Made by a program: the position numbers and the translations under genes
NCBI GenBank assembly: GCA_030704615.1
Contig: CM060734.1
Coordinates: forward strand, 58,916,042-58,980,041
Length of the DNA stretch: 64,000 nt
Source: Takakia lepidozioides
Taxonomy: Eukaryota > Streptophyta > Takakiopsida > Takakiales > Takakiaceae
Direction: 5' to 3'
The notes under the pieces: model-generated
The model's input: only the letters and a program-made list of their open reading frames with translations
Database searches by the model: none
What the model was told of the DNA's origin: nothing
Shown here: one piece after another, positions 20,700 to 30,212 of the stretch
Layout: every line of letters begins with the position of its first letter
Numbering within the stretch: position 1 is the stretch's first letter

Positions 20700-22616
20700 A
20701 TGAAAAAAAGGCTGGAGGAGATCTTGAAGAAGTATGCCACGGAGGCTGCAACACATTGGAGGAATGGTGTTTGGTGTGCAAAATACCAGAATGAAGGCCA
20801 TACCGCAGCTGAATGCTACATGAAGGAGAAACACTGTACTATCTGTAAAATGGATAACCATTCTACTGAGAATTGTTACTACAACATAAGAACAGCTGCA
20901 AGAGAACCTAGGCAAGTAAGGGTGCATCAAGTGCAGCCCCAGCCAAGAAGAAACAATGATCAGGACCACTATGGAAGGCTTGGTGGTTATAACAATGGTA
21001 TGGAAAGGAGAGGTAATCCAAGAGGGAATTACCAAGGCAATCCCAGGGGCAACTATCAGGGTAATCCAAGGGGGAATTACCAGCCAGGGAATCAGGATTA
21101 CAGAAATAATCCCAGAGCAGATCAAGGGCGAGGACCCAATGGTGAAGAACTGTGTTACTATTGTAATCACGCAGGACATTGCAAGGCAGCCTGTTCATTC
21201 TGGATTAGACACCAGAATGAGATGAGAGCTCCTGTGAATGAGGGGCCAGTGGTGGCAGCTCACATGGTTAGGCCATGTGTTGTATCAGAAGTAAGTACAA
21301 TGATAGTAACCAGAAGCAAAGCTAAATTAATACCTCTAGTAGATGAGGAAGATGATGATAATGAAGATGGCAGTGATGTGCCTGAAGATGATGAGGCTTG
21401 GAGAGATGAGAAGGAACTGCACAAGGAAGTGGCTGATACCAAAAGGGAAATGCAGAAGAGTACTGATATCCCTATGGCAGATTCCTCTGTTTCTGGAAGA
21501 GAAGATGAAGAGAGTGAAGATGAAGTGAAGAAAGAAGTTGCACAAGTGCAGGGTAATGAAGGGACTTTGGCTGAAGTAATATGTGAGTCCAAGGCGGAGA
21601 TTACCATTGGACAACTATTGGTTGTGGCACCTCATTGTAGGCACAGGCTGTATCAAGCAATCAATCAGATTGCCCATGTGACAGAGAACACAGGCGTGAA
21701 CAGCTGGGTGACCAGTTATAATGTGAAGCCGGAAGGGCGAGAAACAGTCATGGACTTTGATGATTCTATGCCAGTAATCCAATTGAGAATTGGAAGCACA
21801 GACCTGACTGATGTACTGATAGATGGAGGCTCTGGAGTGAATATCATGACAGACCAATTAAGGTTGAAGCTTGGTCTAAGTAACATGAAACCAGCCCCAT
21901 TCACAGTAACAATGGCAGATCAAAGAAGTGTTCAGCCATTAGGCTTGATAAGAGGAGTCAAGATACAGATTCAAAAGATGATCTTTAAGATCACAGTGAC
22001 TGTATTGAAAATGGATGATGTCATGGAAGCTTACTCCTTATTGTTGGGTCGACCATGGCTGAGACAGGCCAGGGTATTCCATGACTGGAATTTCCAGTTG
22101 CTAACTGTGCATGATGGGAAGCGCAAGATACAAATCACCACTAAGAAATCTAGTAGACTACCTGCTACGAGAAGACCTCGAGGAGTCAGAGAGTATGACT
22201 GGAGAAAAGGACTTGATGAGGAGCAGGAAGCTACCCTGTTCGCTGCACACCTAGAGTGGGAGCAGGTTGCAGAAATGCAACTGGAAGGCCTAAGTTGTTT
22301 AAAAGGTATCTGTTGTGGTGTAGTAACAGCAACACCAATTGAGGGTGAAACAAGTAGTTACCCACCACATTTCTATGAGGAAAGAGAGGGAGAAATGGAA
22401 ATCCTAGAAGAACTAGCCACTGTAAGTTTACATGATGAAGTAGTGATTGGTTGGACAATCACAGCTGATGAGCAAGTGAGAGAAGTGAATGTAGGAACTG
22501 AGAAGGAACCGAGAATGGTGAAAGTAGGGGCTGACTTGGAGCCAGAATTCTTTGAGGAAGCTAAGAGTATGTTCATCAATACAGAGATGTATTTGCTTAG
22601 AGCTATGAGGATTTGA
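20700..22616 (+). CDS. Ty3/gypsy nucleocapsid and aspartic protease
   Basis: The 638-residue open frame continues gag. The first zinc knuckle is degenerate (a Tyr replaces the second Cys in CAKYQNEGH); two intact CCHC knuckles follow (CTICKMDNHSTENC and CYYCNHAGHCKAAC). Between them lies a Gly/Asn/Arg-rich repeat (RGNPRGNYQ units) and after them an acidic linker. The protease is near residues 365-450 with the active-site triad in LIDGGSGVNIM and the later LLGRPWL. It ends at a frameshift just before the RT, where EDLKGIPPE continues in another frame. It processes the polyprotein in active elements; this copy is not expected to be active. Confidence 0.85.
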   Translation: MKKRLEEILKKYATEAATHWRNGVWCAKYQNEGHTAAECYMKEKHCTICKMDNHSTENCYYNIRTAAREPRQVRVHQVQPQPRRNNDQDHYGRLGGYNNGMERRGNPRGNYQGNPRGNYQGNPRGNYQPGNQDYRNNPRADQGRGPNGEELCYYCNHAGHCKAACSFWIRHQNEMRAPVNEGPVVAAHMVRPCVVSEVSTMIVTRSKAKLIPLVDEEDDDNEDGSDVPEDDEAWRDEKELHKEVADTKREMQKSTDIPMADSSVSGREDEESEDEVKKEVAQVQGNEGTLAEVICESKAEITIGQLLVVAPHCRHRLYQAINQIAHVTENTGVNSWVTSYNVKPEGRETVMDFDDSMPVIQLRIGSTDLTDVLIDGGSGVNIMTDQLRLKLGLSNMKPAPFTVTMADQRSVQPLGLIRGVKIQIQKMIFKITVTVLKMDDVMEAYSLLLGRPWLRQARVFHDWNFQLLTVHDGKRKIQITTKKSSRLPATRRPRGVREYDWRKGLDEEQEATLFAAHLEWEQVAEMQLEGLSCLKGICCGVVTATPIEGETSSYPPHFYEEREGEMEILEELATVSLHDEVVIGWTITADEQVREVNVGTEKEPRMVKVGADLEPEFFEEAKSMFINTEMYLLRAMRI

Positions 22617-23545
22617 AAGGGATACCACCTGAGATCTGTCAGCATAAGATTGAACTGGAACCAAGGTCAGTACCAATCAAACAGGCAAGGTACAGAATGA
22701 ATCCCAACTATGCACAGAAGGTTGGGGAAGAGATCAAGAAGTTGGCTGAGGCTAAGTTCATATACCCGATAGAGAATACAACTTGGTTGTCACCCATTGT
22801 GATAGTTCCCAAGAAGAATGGTAAACTGAGAGTTTGTGTAAACTATAAGAAGTTGAATGCTTGTACAAAGAAAGATCCCTTCCCTTTGTTATTCACAGAA
22901 GCGGTGCTGGACACTATGGCAGGCCATGAGATGTACTCATTCATGGATGGCTTCAGTGGGTATAGCCAAGTGCAAGTGGTAGAAGAAGACCAGGAAAAGA
23001 CAGCTTTCATCACAGATTGGGGTGCTTATGCATACAAAGTCATGTCTTTTGGACTTTGTAATGCACCAGCAACTTTTCAGAGAGTGATAAGTGAATCTTT
23101 CCATGAGTATCTGGATGATTTCATGCAGGTGTTCTTAGATGACTTCAGTGTGTACAGTTCTAAGAATGAGCACTTACATAAATTGGAGTTATGTTTGGCC
23201 AGATGCAGGATGAGAGGTCTGGGCCTGAATCCAGAGAAGTGTACTTTCTGTGTGAACTCAGGGGTACTTTTGGGACACATTGTGTATAAGAGGGGACTGC
23301 TTGTGGATCCCAGAAAGACAGAGGCTATTAAAGCCTCTCCACCACCAGGAAATTTTAAGAGTCTAAGGAGATTCCTTGGACAAACCAATTATTACAGAAG
23401 ATTTGTCAGACGGTATGCACAGATAGCAGCACCATTGAGCAAGCTTCTGAAGAAACATGCAGTGTTTGCATGGACAGCTGAATGTCAACAGGCTTTTGAG
23501 GAACTTACATTGTCAATAACAACTACAACCCTCACTGGTATGTAG
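22613..23545 (+). CDS. Ty3/gypsy reverse transcriptase
   Basis: A 310-residue frame with RT blocks in order: PIENTTWLSPIVIVPKKNGK, LRVCVNYKKLN, YSFMDGFSGYSQV (first catalytic Asp), FGLCNAPATFQR, QVFLDDFSVYS (catalytic FLDD in place of YxDD), LGHIV and LRRFLGQTNYYRRF. The frame shifts at about 23530 before the RNase H. It copies element RNA into DNA in active relatives. The catalytic residues are present, but flanking frames are broken. Confidence 0.9.
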   Translation: MKGIPPEICQHKIELEPRSVPIKQARYRMNPNYAQKVGEEIKKLAEAKFIYPIENTTWLSPIVIVPKKNGKLRVCVNYKKLNACTKKDPFPLLFTEAVLDTMAGHEMYSFMDGFSGYSQVQVVEEDQEKTAFITDWGAYAYKVMSFGLCNAPATFQRVISESFHEYLDDFMQVFLDDFSVYSSKNEHLHKLELCLARCRMRGLGLNPEKCTFCVNSGVLLGHIVYKRGLLVDPRKTEAIKASPPPGNFKSLRRFLGQTNYYRRFVRRYAQIAAPLSKLLKKHAVFAWTAECQQAFEELTLSITTTTLTGM

Positions 23546-24000
23546 TATTTCATGTTCACTGTGATGCCTCAGGAGAAGCGTTGGGAGCAGTGTTAGCCCA
23601 AAATGTTACAGGAAACATAGATTCACCTGTGTACTATGCTAGCAGGTTGATGAACAGTGCTGAAATGAACTATAGCACAACTGAAAGAGAAGCATTGGCA
23701 ATGATATATGCAGTCAAGAAATTCAGGCATTACCTATTGGGAAGGAAGTTTCTGTTTTATGTGGATCATCAGGCTCTGATTTATCTGGTGAACAAGCCTT
23801 TGATAAGTGGCAAGATAGCAAGATGGTTAATAATCTTGCACGAGTTTGAGTTTGAAGTTGTTTACAAGCCTGGCCGTTTGCATCTTGTGGCAGATCACTT
23901 GTCACGCCTAGCAACAGGAGAGCCCGCCACGGGAGTCGACGACCAACTACCTGATGCGAGTTTATTTGCAGTGGAGGTGCAGGGAAGTGCAGATGATTAG
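23533..24000 (+). CDS. Ty3/gypsy RNase H domain
   Basis: It reads FHVHCDASGEALGAVLAQN, NYSTTEREALAMIYAVKKF RHYL, FYVDHQALIYLV and GRLHLVADHLSRL. The catalytic residues D (CDASG), E (TEREAL) and D (VDHQAL) and the final D of ADHLSRL are all visible, so this domain is intact. It is one frame away from the RT. Confidence 0.85.
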   Translation, partial: HWYVVFHVHCDASGEALGAVLAQNVTGNIDSPVYYASRLMNSAEMNYSTTEREALAMIYAVKKFRHYLLGRKFLFYVDHQALIYLVNKPLISGKIARWLIILHEFEFEVVYKPGRLHLVADHLSRLATGEPATGVDDQLPDASLFAVEVQGSADD

Positions 24001-25290
24001 TTAGATTGGCAGTGGCCAATCAGATACTACCTTACTCATGGTCAGTGCCCACCTAGTTATGGGAAGGAGCAGATGAAGAGAATAGCTATCAAGGCTTTAC
24101 CTTACACTATGATAGGGGGCAGAATGTATAAGCTAGGACCTGATGGAGTTCTTAAACGATGCTTGTACCAACATGAAGTAAATAAAGTTTTGGAGGAAGT
24201 TCATAAGTAAAGGAGTGGCTGGAGGTCATTTTGGAGAAGAGACTACCAGTAGAAAGATACTACTTGTAGGTTATTGGTAGCCTACCTTGTTCAAGGATGT
24301 ACACAAATATTGCAAAAGTTGTAATGAGTGTCAGAGGCTAGGACCATTGCAGAGATATGGGAAGATGGCTTTGCATCCTACAATGCCTACTGAACCATTT
24401 CAGAAATGGGGACTAGACTTTGTTGGACCAATTAACCCACCAACCCGAAATACACAGAACAAGTATATAATCACAGCCACTGATTATACTACAAAGTGGG
24501 TGGAAGCTAAAAGCTCTGAGGGACAACACAGCTAAGTCTACAGCAAGGTTCTTGTATGAGAACATACTTACAAGATTTGGTTGTCCCCTGGAATTTATCA
24601 GTGACCAGGGAAGTCACTTCATTAATGAGACCATAGAACTATTGACTAAAGAGTTCATGATTGTGCATATGAAGAGTACAACCTATTACCCACAGGGTAA
24701 TGGGCAGGCAAAGGCCACCAACAAAATACTATGTACTATCTTGGCTAAGATAGTCAATGCAAACAGAACAGATTGGGATACAAAGTTGCTGACAGCTTTG
24801 TGGTCATACATGACTTCATATAAAGTCACCACTAAGTATACACCATTCCAATTAGTTTATGGTATGGAAGCTTTACTTCCAGTGGAGTTCTTGTTATCTA
24901 CCATGAGAACTGAATGGGGAAGGAGAATGGAATTGGAAGATTCAATTAAGGTCAGGAAACATGAATTATACCATGTGGAAGAAGTACGTGCTGATGCAGC
25001 GGATAACATGACCAGAATTCAGATGATGAGGAAGGATCAGTTTGATGAAGGTAAATTAAAGACTTTTAAGACAAGAGATTTGGTACTGTGGTTGTAGAAG
25101 AAGGGAAAGATTAAAGCTTCTAAGCTTAAATCACCATGGAAAGGTTCTTATGTCATACAGAAGATGTATGATAACAACACAGCCATGTTACAAACCATAA
25201 ACAAAGATATGCTGGGAAGAGTCAATGCCAATAAGTTGAAGGGATACAGTGGTATCCATGACAAACCATTGCGGCACGATTTGCATGTTG
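24001..25290 (+). pseudogene. Ty3/gypsy integrase, disrupted
   Basis: The H2C2 zinc-binding region (about 24170-24340, ending [11 protein letters not shown]) is broken by a frameshift at about 24209 and a TAG at 24280. The catalytic core follows in two pieces: 24287-24535 ([12 protein letters not shown]) and 24552-25097 (FISDQGSHFIN, then GNGQAKATNKIL). The third catalytic residue, normally Glu in NGQAEATNK, is Lys here (AAG). The C-terminal part (SPWKGSYVIQ, VNANKLKGYSG) ends near 25270 after a TAG at 25096. The integrase cannot be functional. Confidence 0.85.
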
Positions 25291-25400
25291 AAACACAGAA
25301 ACAGTCACGGGCTGCACCGGTGATACCAACGGAGTATGGAGCACTTGTCATTAAGCCGAGTGTGTATGGCCAGGGCCGTAGGTACAGGTGTTCGCATAGC

Positions 25401-25530
25401 TATCACAGCCTACCACAGTGTGACACAGTCTATCACAGCCCACCACAGTGTCACACAGTCTATCACAGCCCATCACAGCATCACACAGCCTATCACAGCT
25501 CATCACAGTCTGACATAGCCTAACACAGCC
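25401..25530. repeat. 30-bp tandem array with 10-bp substructure (CACAGYC type)
   Basis: TATCACAGCC begins at 25401, 25431, 25461 and 25491, with a variant at 25521, giving a strict 30-bp period. Each unit consists of three ~10-bp steps centred on CACAG. The same core forms a second array at 30.07-30.21 kb. Confidence 0.9.
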
Positions 25531-25558
25531 CACGCGGGTTGTACAGTCCATAGGGTTA

Positions 25559-27265
25559 GTGACAGGTGGATGCGGGTTAACGTCAGAAAAGTGGTTGGCG
25601 GGTGAAAGGACAGCTTGGAAGTCAAACTCGAAGAATGTGCCACGCGGACAGGGGAAGACGGAGGCATGTCTAAAAACGAACACGTGGCCACTAGGGCGAA
25701 GCACACCGCGGTGCATATATTGCAAAAGTGGGTGTCATCATGCCAGAGGACAAACAGGGCCGTCAAAGTACCTAACCGGTACAGCAGCCAAAACTATTTG
25801 TGGGCCCATTAATGCATTCAGGGCAAAGGTAACGAAACCCTTTACGAATACAAAAAAAGGGGACTTTTGCCACATGTGTTGTCCTAGTGGACATTCCAGG
25901 TGGGAATGTCCACTGAGGAGGGTAAAGTTAAGAAGTTACCCAAGGAGGCAACAGCCAATCAGGAGCGAGAATTTCATGCAGGTGGTTCCCTCTAAGGAAC
26001 AAGAACAAGAAATTAGAAGAGTTATGAGCGGAAGAGTCGGGGTGACTCCGAATAACCAGTGTCTCGACGGGAGGGGCAATCAAAGCTATAGCTTTGTAGT
26101 TGTGGCGGATATTACAGATTATACGCTCGCTTTACTTCTTACGCAGTGGCGCAAGGACAGACGGGTTGAGAGTACATTCTCTCTCACTCGATACTCGCAA
26201 GCCCCACATGCTTACACGCACTTACCCATTCCATTATGTGCCAACCATACTTTTATGCTCTACGCCTTGCAAGCTTTCTTAGAGCTATTTCAAACAAGGC
26301 CATCTTGTTTGTCTGGAATGAAGAGAATTCGGGGAATGGAGGATGTCAGGGTGAAGAGCACCACGATTATGCAGAAGCAGACAATTGCTACACCTCAGGC
26401 AGTGCAGTTGTGGAAGGAGTTGCGATTGGAGGGACTGCTACGCAAGGAATGGTCCTTGCATCATAGGGCGTTCATGATACAATTCATTCAGAACTTTGAA
26501 CCTCAGACGGGAGTTACACAAGTGAGGGGAGTAGATATAGAGATTATTCCCCAATACTTACAGCAATTGTTTGAATTGCCATCAGGCCGTGTAAATGTCG
26601 ATGAGCACAGGGCAAGATTGCAGATAGGCAATTTGTTCCAAGAAGGGAGTTTCATTAAGACTCAGGGATACACTTGCACCAAGGCCGAGTACACAGGGTT
26701 AAAAGAAGTTGGTCAGGTTCTGAACGTTGTGTTTGCCATGAAACAAAACCAACAATACCTTAGCAGATCCTACACGGAGGAGTTACTGAAAGCCTTGAGG
26801 GGGGAAGATGTGGCTTGGGCGGACTTAATGTACAATGGTTTGGTGGAAGAGATGAAGCGCTTACAAGGCACTGCTGCTAAATCTCCAATCATTGTGTTTG
26901 GCCCAGTGATTGCGCAAATTATTCTTGATTCTTGCATACTTGATGCGCGAGAACGTAAGGAGATGGGAGTGTTTGAGACAACAACCACTGCAATTGAGGA
27001 GCATGGCTCTTCACATGGTGAAGGTGGATTGGAAGGGCGGCACCAGTCCAAGAGACAAAAGAGGGACACGACTATAGTGGCAGATCCACTAGCTTCAAGG
27101 AAACCGCAAAATGATGATATTTCCATAGCTCTTGTGCAAGATGGGGAACAACAACACCGAGGGCTGTTATTACTGGAAGCACAACCTTTGGAGAGGGAAG
27201 AAGAAGTCACTTCAATACCACAGCCATCACAGCCAGTTGACTCGGTTGTCTCAGAGGTCCCTTAG
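25559..27265 (+). CDS. extra ORF after Ty3 pol: CCHC knuckle and plant transposon-protein-like region
   Basis: A 568-residue frame. A CCHC zinc knuckle (CHMCCPSGHSRWEC) lies near residue 105. Around residues 300-450 is a pattern like the plant transposon-protein domain found in plant retroelements: MIQFIQNF, a V-x-G-V RG step (VRGVDIEIIPQYLQQLFELP), then MYNGLVEEM and VFGPVIAQIILDSC. A basic cluster (RHQSKRQKRD) follows. The first half may not all be translated as one protein. Its place directly after integrase and before coiled-coil ORFs suggests an additional ORF of the retroelement or a nested element. Function unknown. Confidence 0.55.
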   Translation: MTGGCGLTSEKWLAGERTAWKSNSKNVPRGQGKTEACLKTNTWPLGRSTPRCIYCKSGCHHARGQTGPSKYLTGTAAKTICGPINAFRAKVTKPFTNTKKGDFCHMCCPSGHSRWECPLRRVKLRSYPRRQQPIRSENFMQVVPSKEQEQEIRRVMSGRVGVTPNNQCLDGRGNQSYSFVVVADITDYTLALLLTQWRKDRRVESTFSLTRYSQAPHAYTHLPIPLCANHTFMLYALQAFLELFQTRPSCLSGMKRIRGMEDVRVKSTTIMQKQTIATPQAVQLWKELRLEGLLRKEWSLHHRAFMIQFIQNFEPQTGVTQVRGVDIEIIPQYLQQLFELPSGRVNVDEHRARLQIGNLFQEGSFIKTQGYTCTKAEYTGLKEVGQVLNVVFAMKQNQQYLSRSYTEELLKALRGEDVAWADLMYNGLVEEMKRLQGTAAKSPIIVFGPVIAQIILDSCILDARERKEMGVFETTTTAIEEHGSSHGEGGLEGRHQSKRQKRDTTIVADPLASRKPQNDDISIALVQDGEQQHRGLLLLEAQPLEREEEVTSIPQPSQPVDSVVSEVP

Positions 27266-27339
27266 TTAGTACATGTTGTTGCACCAGAGCCTATTGCCCT
27301 GGAAGGAGAAGTGTTGGACATCCCACTACAGAGCAGGTC

Positions 27340-28344
27340 GTGGCAGACATTGAGAAGGGTGACCTTCTCTATGAAAACTCTGGCTTGGTCAGGGAACCAG
27401 TGGTACCAGAGGTGCAGAGTTTGTCCAAGGAAATCCCTGCTGTGCATGTAATACCCAAACCTTTGGCGGAGGTTCCGGAGGTAGAATGTAAGGGCACTGC
27501 AGCGCCTGTGGAGAATGGGGTCGTTCAGGAAGAGGATCTTGTGGGAACATGGCCTGAATGGTTGGTGAAACATCACACTGTGGAGGATCAGGGAGAATAG
27601 CAGCAAGTTCACCAGGAAGATCCACATCAGGCCATGCTTATGAGTTCTATAAGCAGGACACTCAATTTGTTGGGCACTTATGTGAAATCCCATGTTCCAT
27701 CTACACAATTGGCACCTTTGAGGGAGGAACTCAAGCAGGAGTGTGAGGCTAGAATTGCCACTGAGTGTGCAAACAAGGTGGATGTGGAGGCCAACCTCAA
27801 GTTGCAGAAAGAATTGGAGGACACCGAGGCTGTCCTGCAGCTAGCAAAGGGGAATCTGATTGAAGCAGGTCTGGAGCAGGGGAAATTGCATGAAGCACAT
27901 AAGCAGCAGCTATACCAATTACAGGTGCAGCATGAGGGCAAATTGCAGGAAGTGAAGCTGCTTCATACAGAGTTGGAGACAGTTCATCAGAGAATGACCA
28001 TACAATGTGCCACACTAACAACTGTTCTGGAGCAAACTGCGTTAGAAGTTAACAGACAAGCAGAGAGATGTATGATGGCCGAGGCTGAGATAGTAGAGCA
28101 AGGGAAACTTATTGCTGATCTGAAGGCTACTCTCCGTCGCAATGAGGATACTTTTCAACAATACAGTCAGGTTGAGGCTGAGAAGGAAAGTTCATCCTGC
28201 AGTTGCAGCAATCACTCACGGGCCACAAGAATGAACTCTTTGTGGCTAACAAGGCTTGGAAGGAAGCCAATAATCTGGCTGCTGCCTATGCGGCCCTGGT
28301 TGAACCTCATGCAAAGCGCATGGAGGCTTTACAGTAGCAATTAG
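27340..28344 (+). CDS. coiled-coil ORFs of the extra block
   Basis: Two overlapping frames, 27340-27600 and 27634-28344. The second (236 aa) is strongly helical with heptad-like Leu/Glu/Lys spacing from about residue 25 to 190 (KLQKELEDTEAVLQLAKGNL, LHTELETVHQRM) and resembles a long coiled coil. A stop at 27263-27265 and shifts around 27600-27640 separate it from the preceding ORF, so the block may once have been one protein. No enzyme motif is visible. Confidence 0.5.
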
Positions 28345-28346
28345 AT

Positions 28347-28634
28347 GTGTACAGACTCAAGGAGGAGCAGGCTCTCAAGGGTGCTACACAGGACTTGGTG
28401 GATAATCATCTTATGCAAGTATGGTTAATACAAGGCCCGGTAGAAGGGAAGGCACCACGGAAGCTCACTCAGGGGGAGATGAATGATCTTAGATTGCAGG
28501 TGCAGAACATTGCCACAACTACTATAGACAATGTTTATAGTAGGATAGCGGAGTTACATGATGATTTGGAAGGCCTGCAAACTCAAGTGGATGACCTGAG
28601 TTTCAATATTGAAAAAAAAAATCTTTATTCCTAA
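28347..28634 (+). CDS. short coiled-coil continuation
   Basis: A 95-residue frame following the coiled-coil ORF in another frame after a TAG at 28342. It ends in an A9 run at 28612-28620 that probably causes the frameshift into the next ORF, because SRIAELHDDLEGLQTQVDDL continues the coiled-coil pattern. Confidence 0.45.
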   Translation: MYRLKEEQALKGATQDLVDNHLMQVWLIQGPVEGKAPRKLTQGEMNDLRLQVQNIATTTIDNVYSRIAELHDDLEGLQTQVDDLSFNIEKKNLYS

Positions 28635-29949
28635 GGAGCAGCTGGTGGCTATTTATTTGCATGCCATGACTCTGATTTTCCAGTCTTCATCACAGGAGGT
28701 GCAAGAGTTGTCAGCAGTAGGAGGGACAGCGGCGGCAATATCACAACCTCTACAACAGGTGGCTGTGCAGGTGGCTGACGCTGTTGATACCATGGCGCCA
28801 CCACAGTCTGAGGTTTGGGGGGATGTTGCTTTCAACCCACCTAGGAGTCCTGCTACGTGGGAGTACAATCAGGCTATGATTATGCCATTCAACCAAATTC
28901 CCATTGTGATGGATTTGGCTTGGAAGGAATTCAGTCCTCCACAATCTTTGGCACATTATTACCAGATCATGCGCATTTGGTTGCTAGTGGCAACTCGGAC
29001 TAAGGTTCTTCCAAACAATCGACCCATTGAGGATCATCATTTTGCAAGGTACTGGTCTGAGGCAAGCACTATGCTGAAGGAATTAATTGCCTTCCAGGTT
29101 GTTCATGGGTACATCTACACCAAGACCAAGGAGATATCTAGTATTGTCATGGGCTGTGGATTGTACTATGCTGCTTGTTTCATGGCACGTTATCACATTG
29201 AGCAGCAGAAGATGCAATCACAATTTTTGAGTTATTCCAGTGGGGATCATTGGGTCTTACCTTCAGTTCCGCCCCATATGTATCTATATGATGCGAAAGT
29301 CATGATGCAGAAGGATTCCCAGCTTCGTTCATGGTTTAATTTGGCTTGGAACAACTTGGTCAAAGAAAAATTGGGCCCTGATGATATTTTCTATAAAGGA
29401 CATGAAGCTTGGAAATACTTACACTATTCCAAAGTCATTGGCACACCTCTCACCTATACGGCCAAGGAGTTCAGGAAGTTCACTCATTTTGCTTGCAAGC
29501 GTTTACAACAAGTAGTACAGTTTAAGCTTCCATACTTGGTGGGCCAACATTGTATGCCACGCAGGATTCCGGAGGAGCCACTTAAAGTTCGGCCGCCAAA
29601 ACACCTCAGGGAGGAAGATGATTCTGATACTACTGGTTCTTCAGAGGAACCTTTAGACATGGCGGAGGACTATGCACTCCAGATGGCAGAGAAGAAACAA
29701 CGGGGATCTCCTATGCCTGAGAGGTTACCTCGTTATCAACCACAGGTGGGTCAGACATTTCCATTTGGTGCTCAATCACCTCCATCCGCCAGTGACAGGG
29801 CTCGAGCTCGCACACAGAGCCCTTCAGGAGACTCGCACCATCAGAAGGGTGCTCGCTCACAAAGGTTTGCTGATCCTAAGCAGTACACCGTGAGGACACG
29901 ACTTTTTGAGAGGGGGAGGGGTAATTTTAGAGGGCTGTTTGGGACATAG
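28609..29949 (+). CDS. unknown 446-aa ORF of the extra block
   Basis: I do not recognise the family. The frame begins in the A-run at 28612 and runs to a TAG at 29947. Residues 85-300 look folded: WEYNQAMIMPFNQIPIVMDL, HYYQIMRIWLLVATRTKVLP, FMARYHIEQQKMQSQFL, SWFNLAWNNLVKEKLGPDDI, FRKFTHFACKRLQQV. The last 120 residues are Pro/Ser/Arg-rich and end in an RG-rich tail (RGRGNFRGLFGT), suggestive of nucleic-acid binding. It lies between coiled-coil ORFs and the second CACAG array. Confidence 0.5.
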   Translation: MKKKIFIPKEQLVAIYLHAMTLIFQSSSQEVQELSAVGGTAAAISQPLQQVAVQVADAVDTMAPPQSEVWGDVAFNPPRSPATWEYNQAMIMPFNQIPIVMDLAWKEFSPPQSLAHYYQIMRIWLLVATRTKVLPNNRPIEDHHFARYWSEASTMLKELIAFQVVHGYIYTKTKEISSIVMGCGLYYAACFMARYHIEQQKMQSQFLSYSSGDHWVLPSVPPHMYLYDAKVMMQKDSQLRSWFNLAWNNLVKEKLGPDDIFYKGHEAWKYLHYSKVIGTPLTYTAKEFRKFTHFACKRLQQVVQFKLPYLVGQHCMPRRIPEEPLKVRPPKHLREEDDSDTTGSSEEPLDMAEDYALQMAEKKQRGSPMPERLPRYQPQVGQTFPFGAQSPPSASDRARARTQSPSGDSHHQKGARSQRFADPKQYTVRTRLFERGRGNFRGLFGT

Positions 29950-30065
29950 ACGCTTTTACGGGTTCTGTGGGGGTACCCTTAATTTTGCGCAGACTTACAG
30001 ATGGTAGACTTAGGCCACACAGGTTTAGGGGTGGTAGACAGGCTCACATAGTCAAGTCATGGGTT

Positions 30066-30212
30066 ATCACAGCCCGACACAGCCCGTCACAGTCTATCAC
30101 AGCTTTGCACAGCCAGTCACAGTCCGACACAGCCCGACACAGCTTTACACAGTCAGTCACAGCTCGGCACAGTCACAGCCCAACACAGTTTGGCACAGCC
30201 CGTCACAGCGCA
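30066..30212. repeat. 10-bp tandem array (CACAGYCNNA type)
   Basis: About 15 consecutive ~10-bp units such as AGCCCGACAC and AGTCAGTCAC. The core matches the array at 25401-25530, so the two arrays bracket the extra ORF block. Confidence 0.9.

Larger units (their letters stand above)
20090..25290 (+). mobile_element. Ty3/gypsy LTR retrotransposon internal region, decayed
   Basis: Gag, zinc knuckles, aspartic protease, reverse transcriptase, RNase H and integrase follow in the Ty3/gypsy order. Several frameshifts and stops interrupt it, and no LTR pair, primer-binding site or polypurine tract could be identified. The domain entries below give details. Confidence 0.9.

Noticed and set aside
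25401-25530. CRISPR-like array
   Set aside because: The repeats are contiguous 10/30-bp units without unique spacers, in a plant nuclear context.
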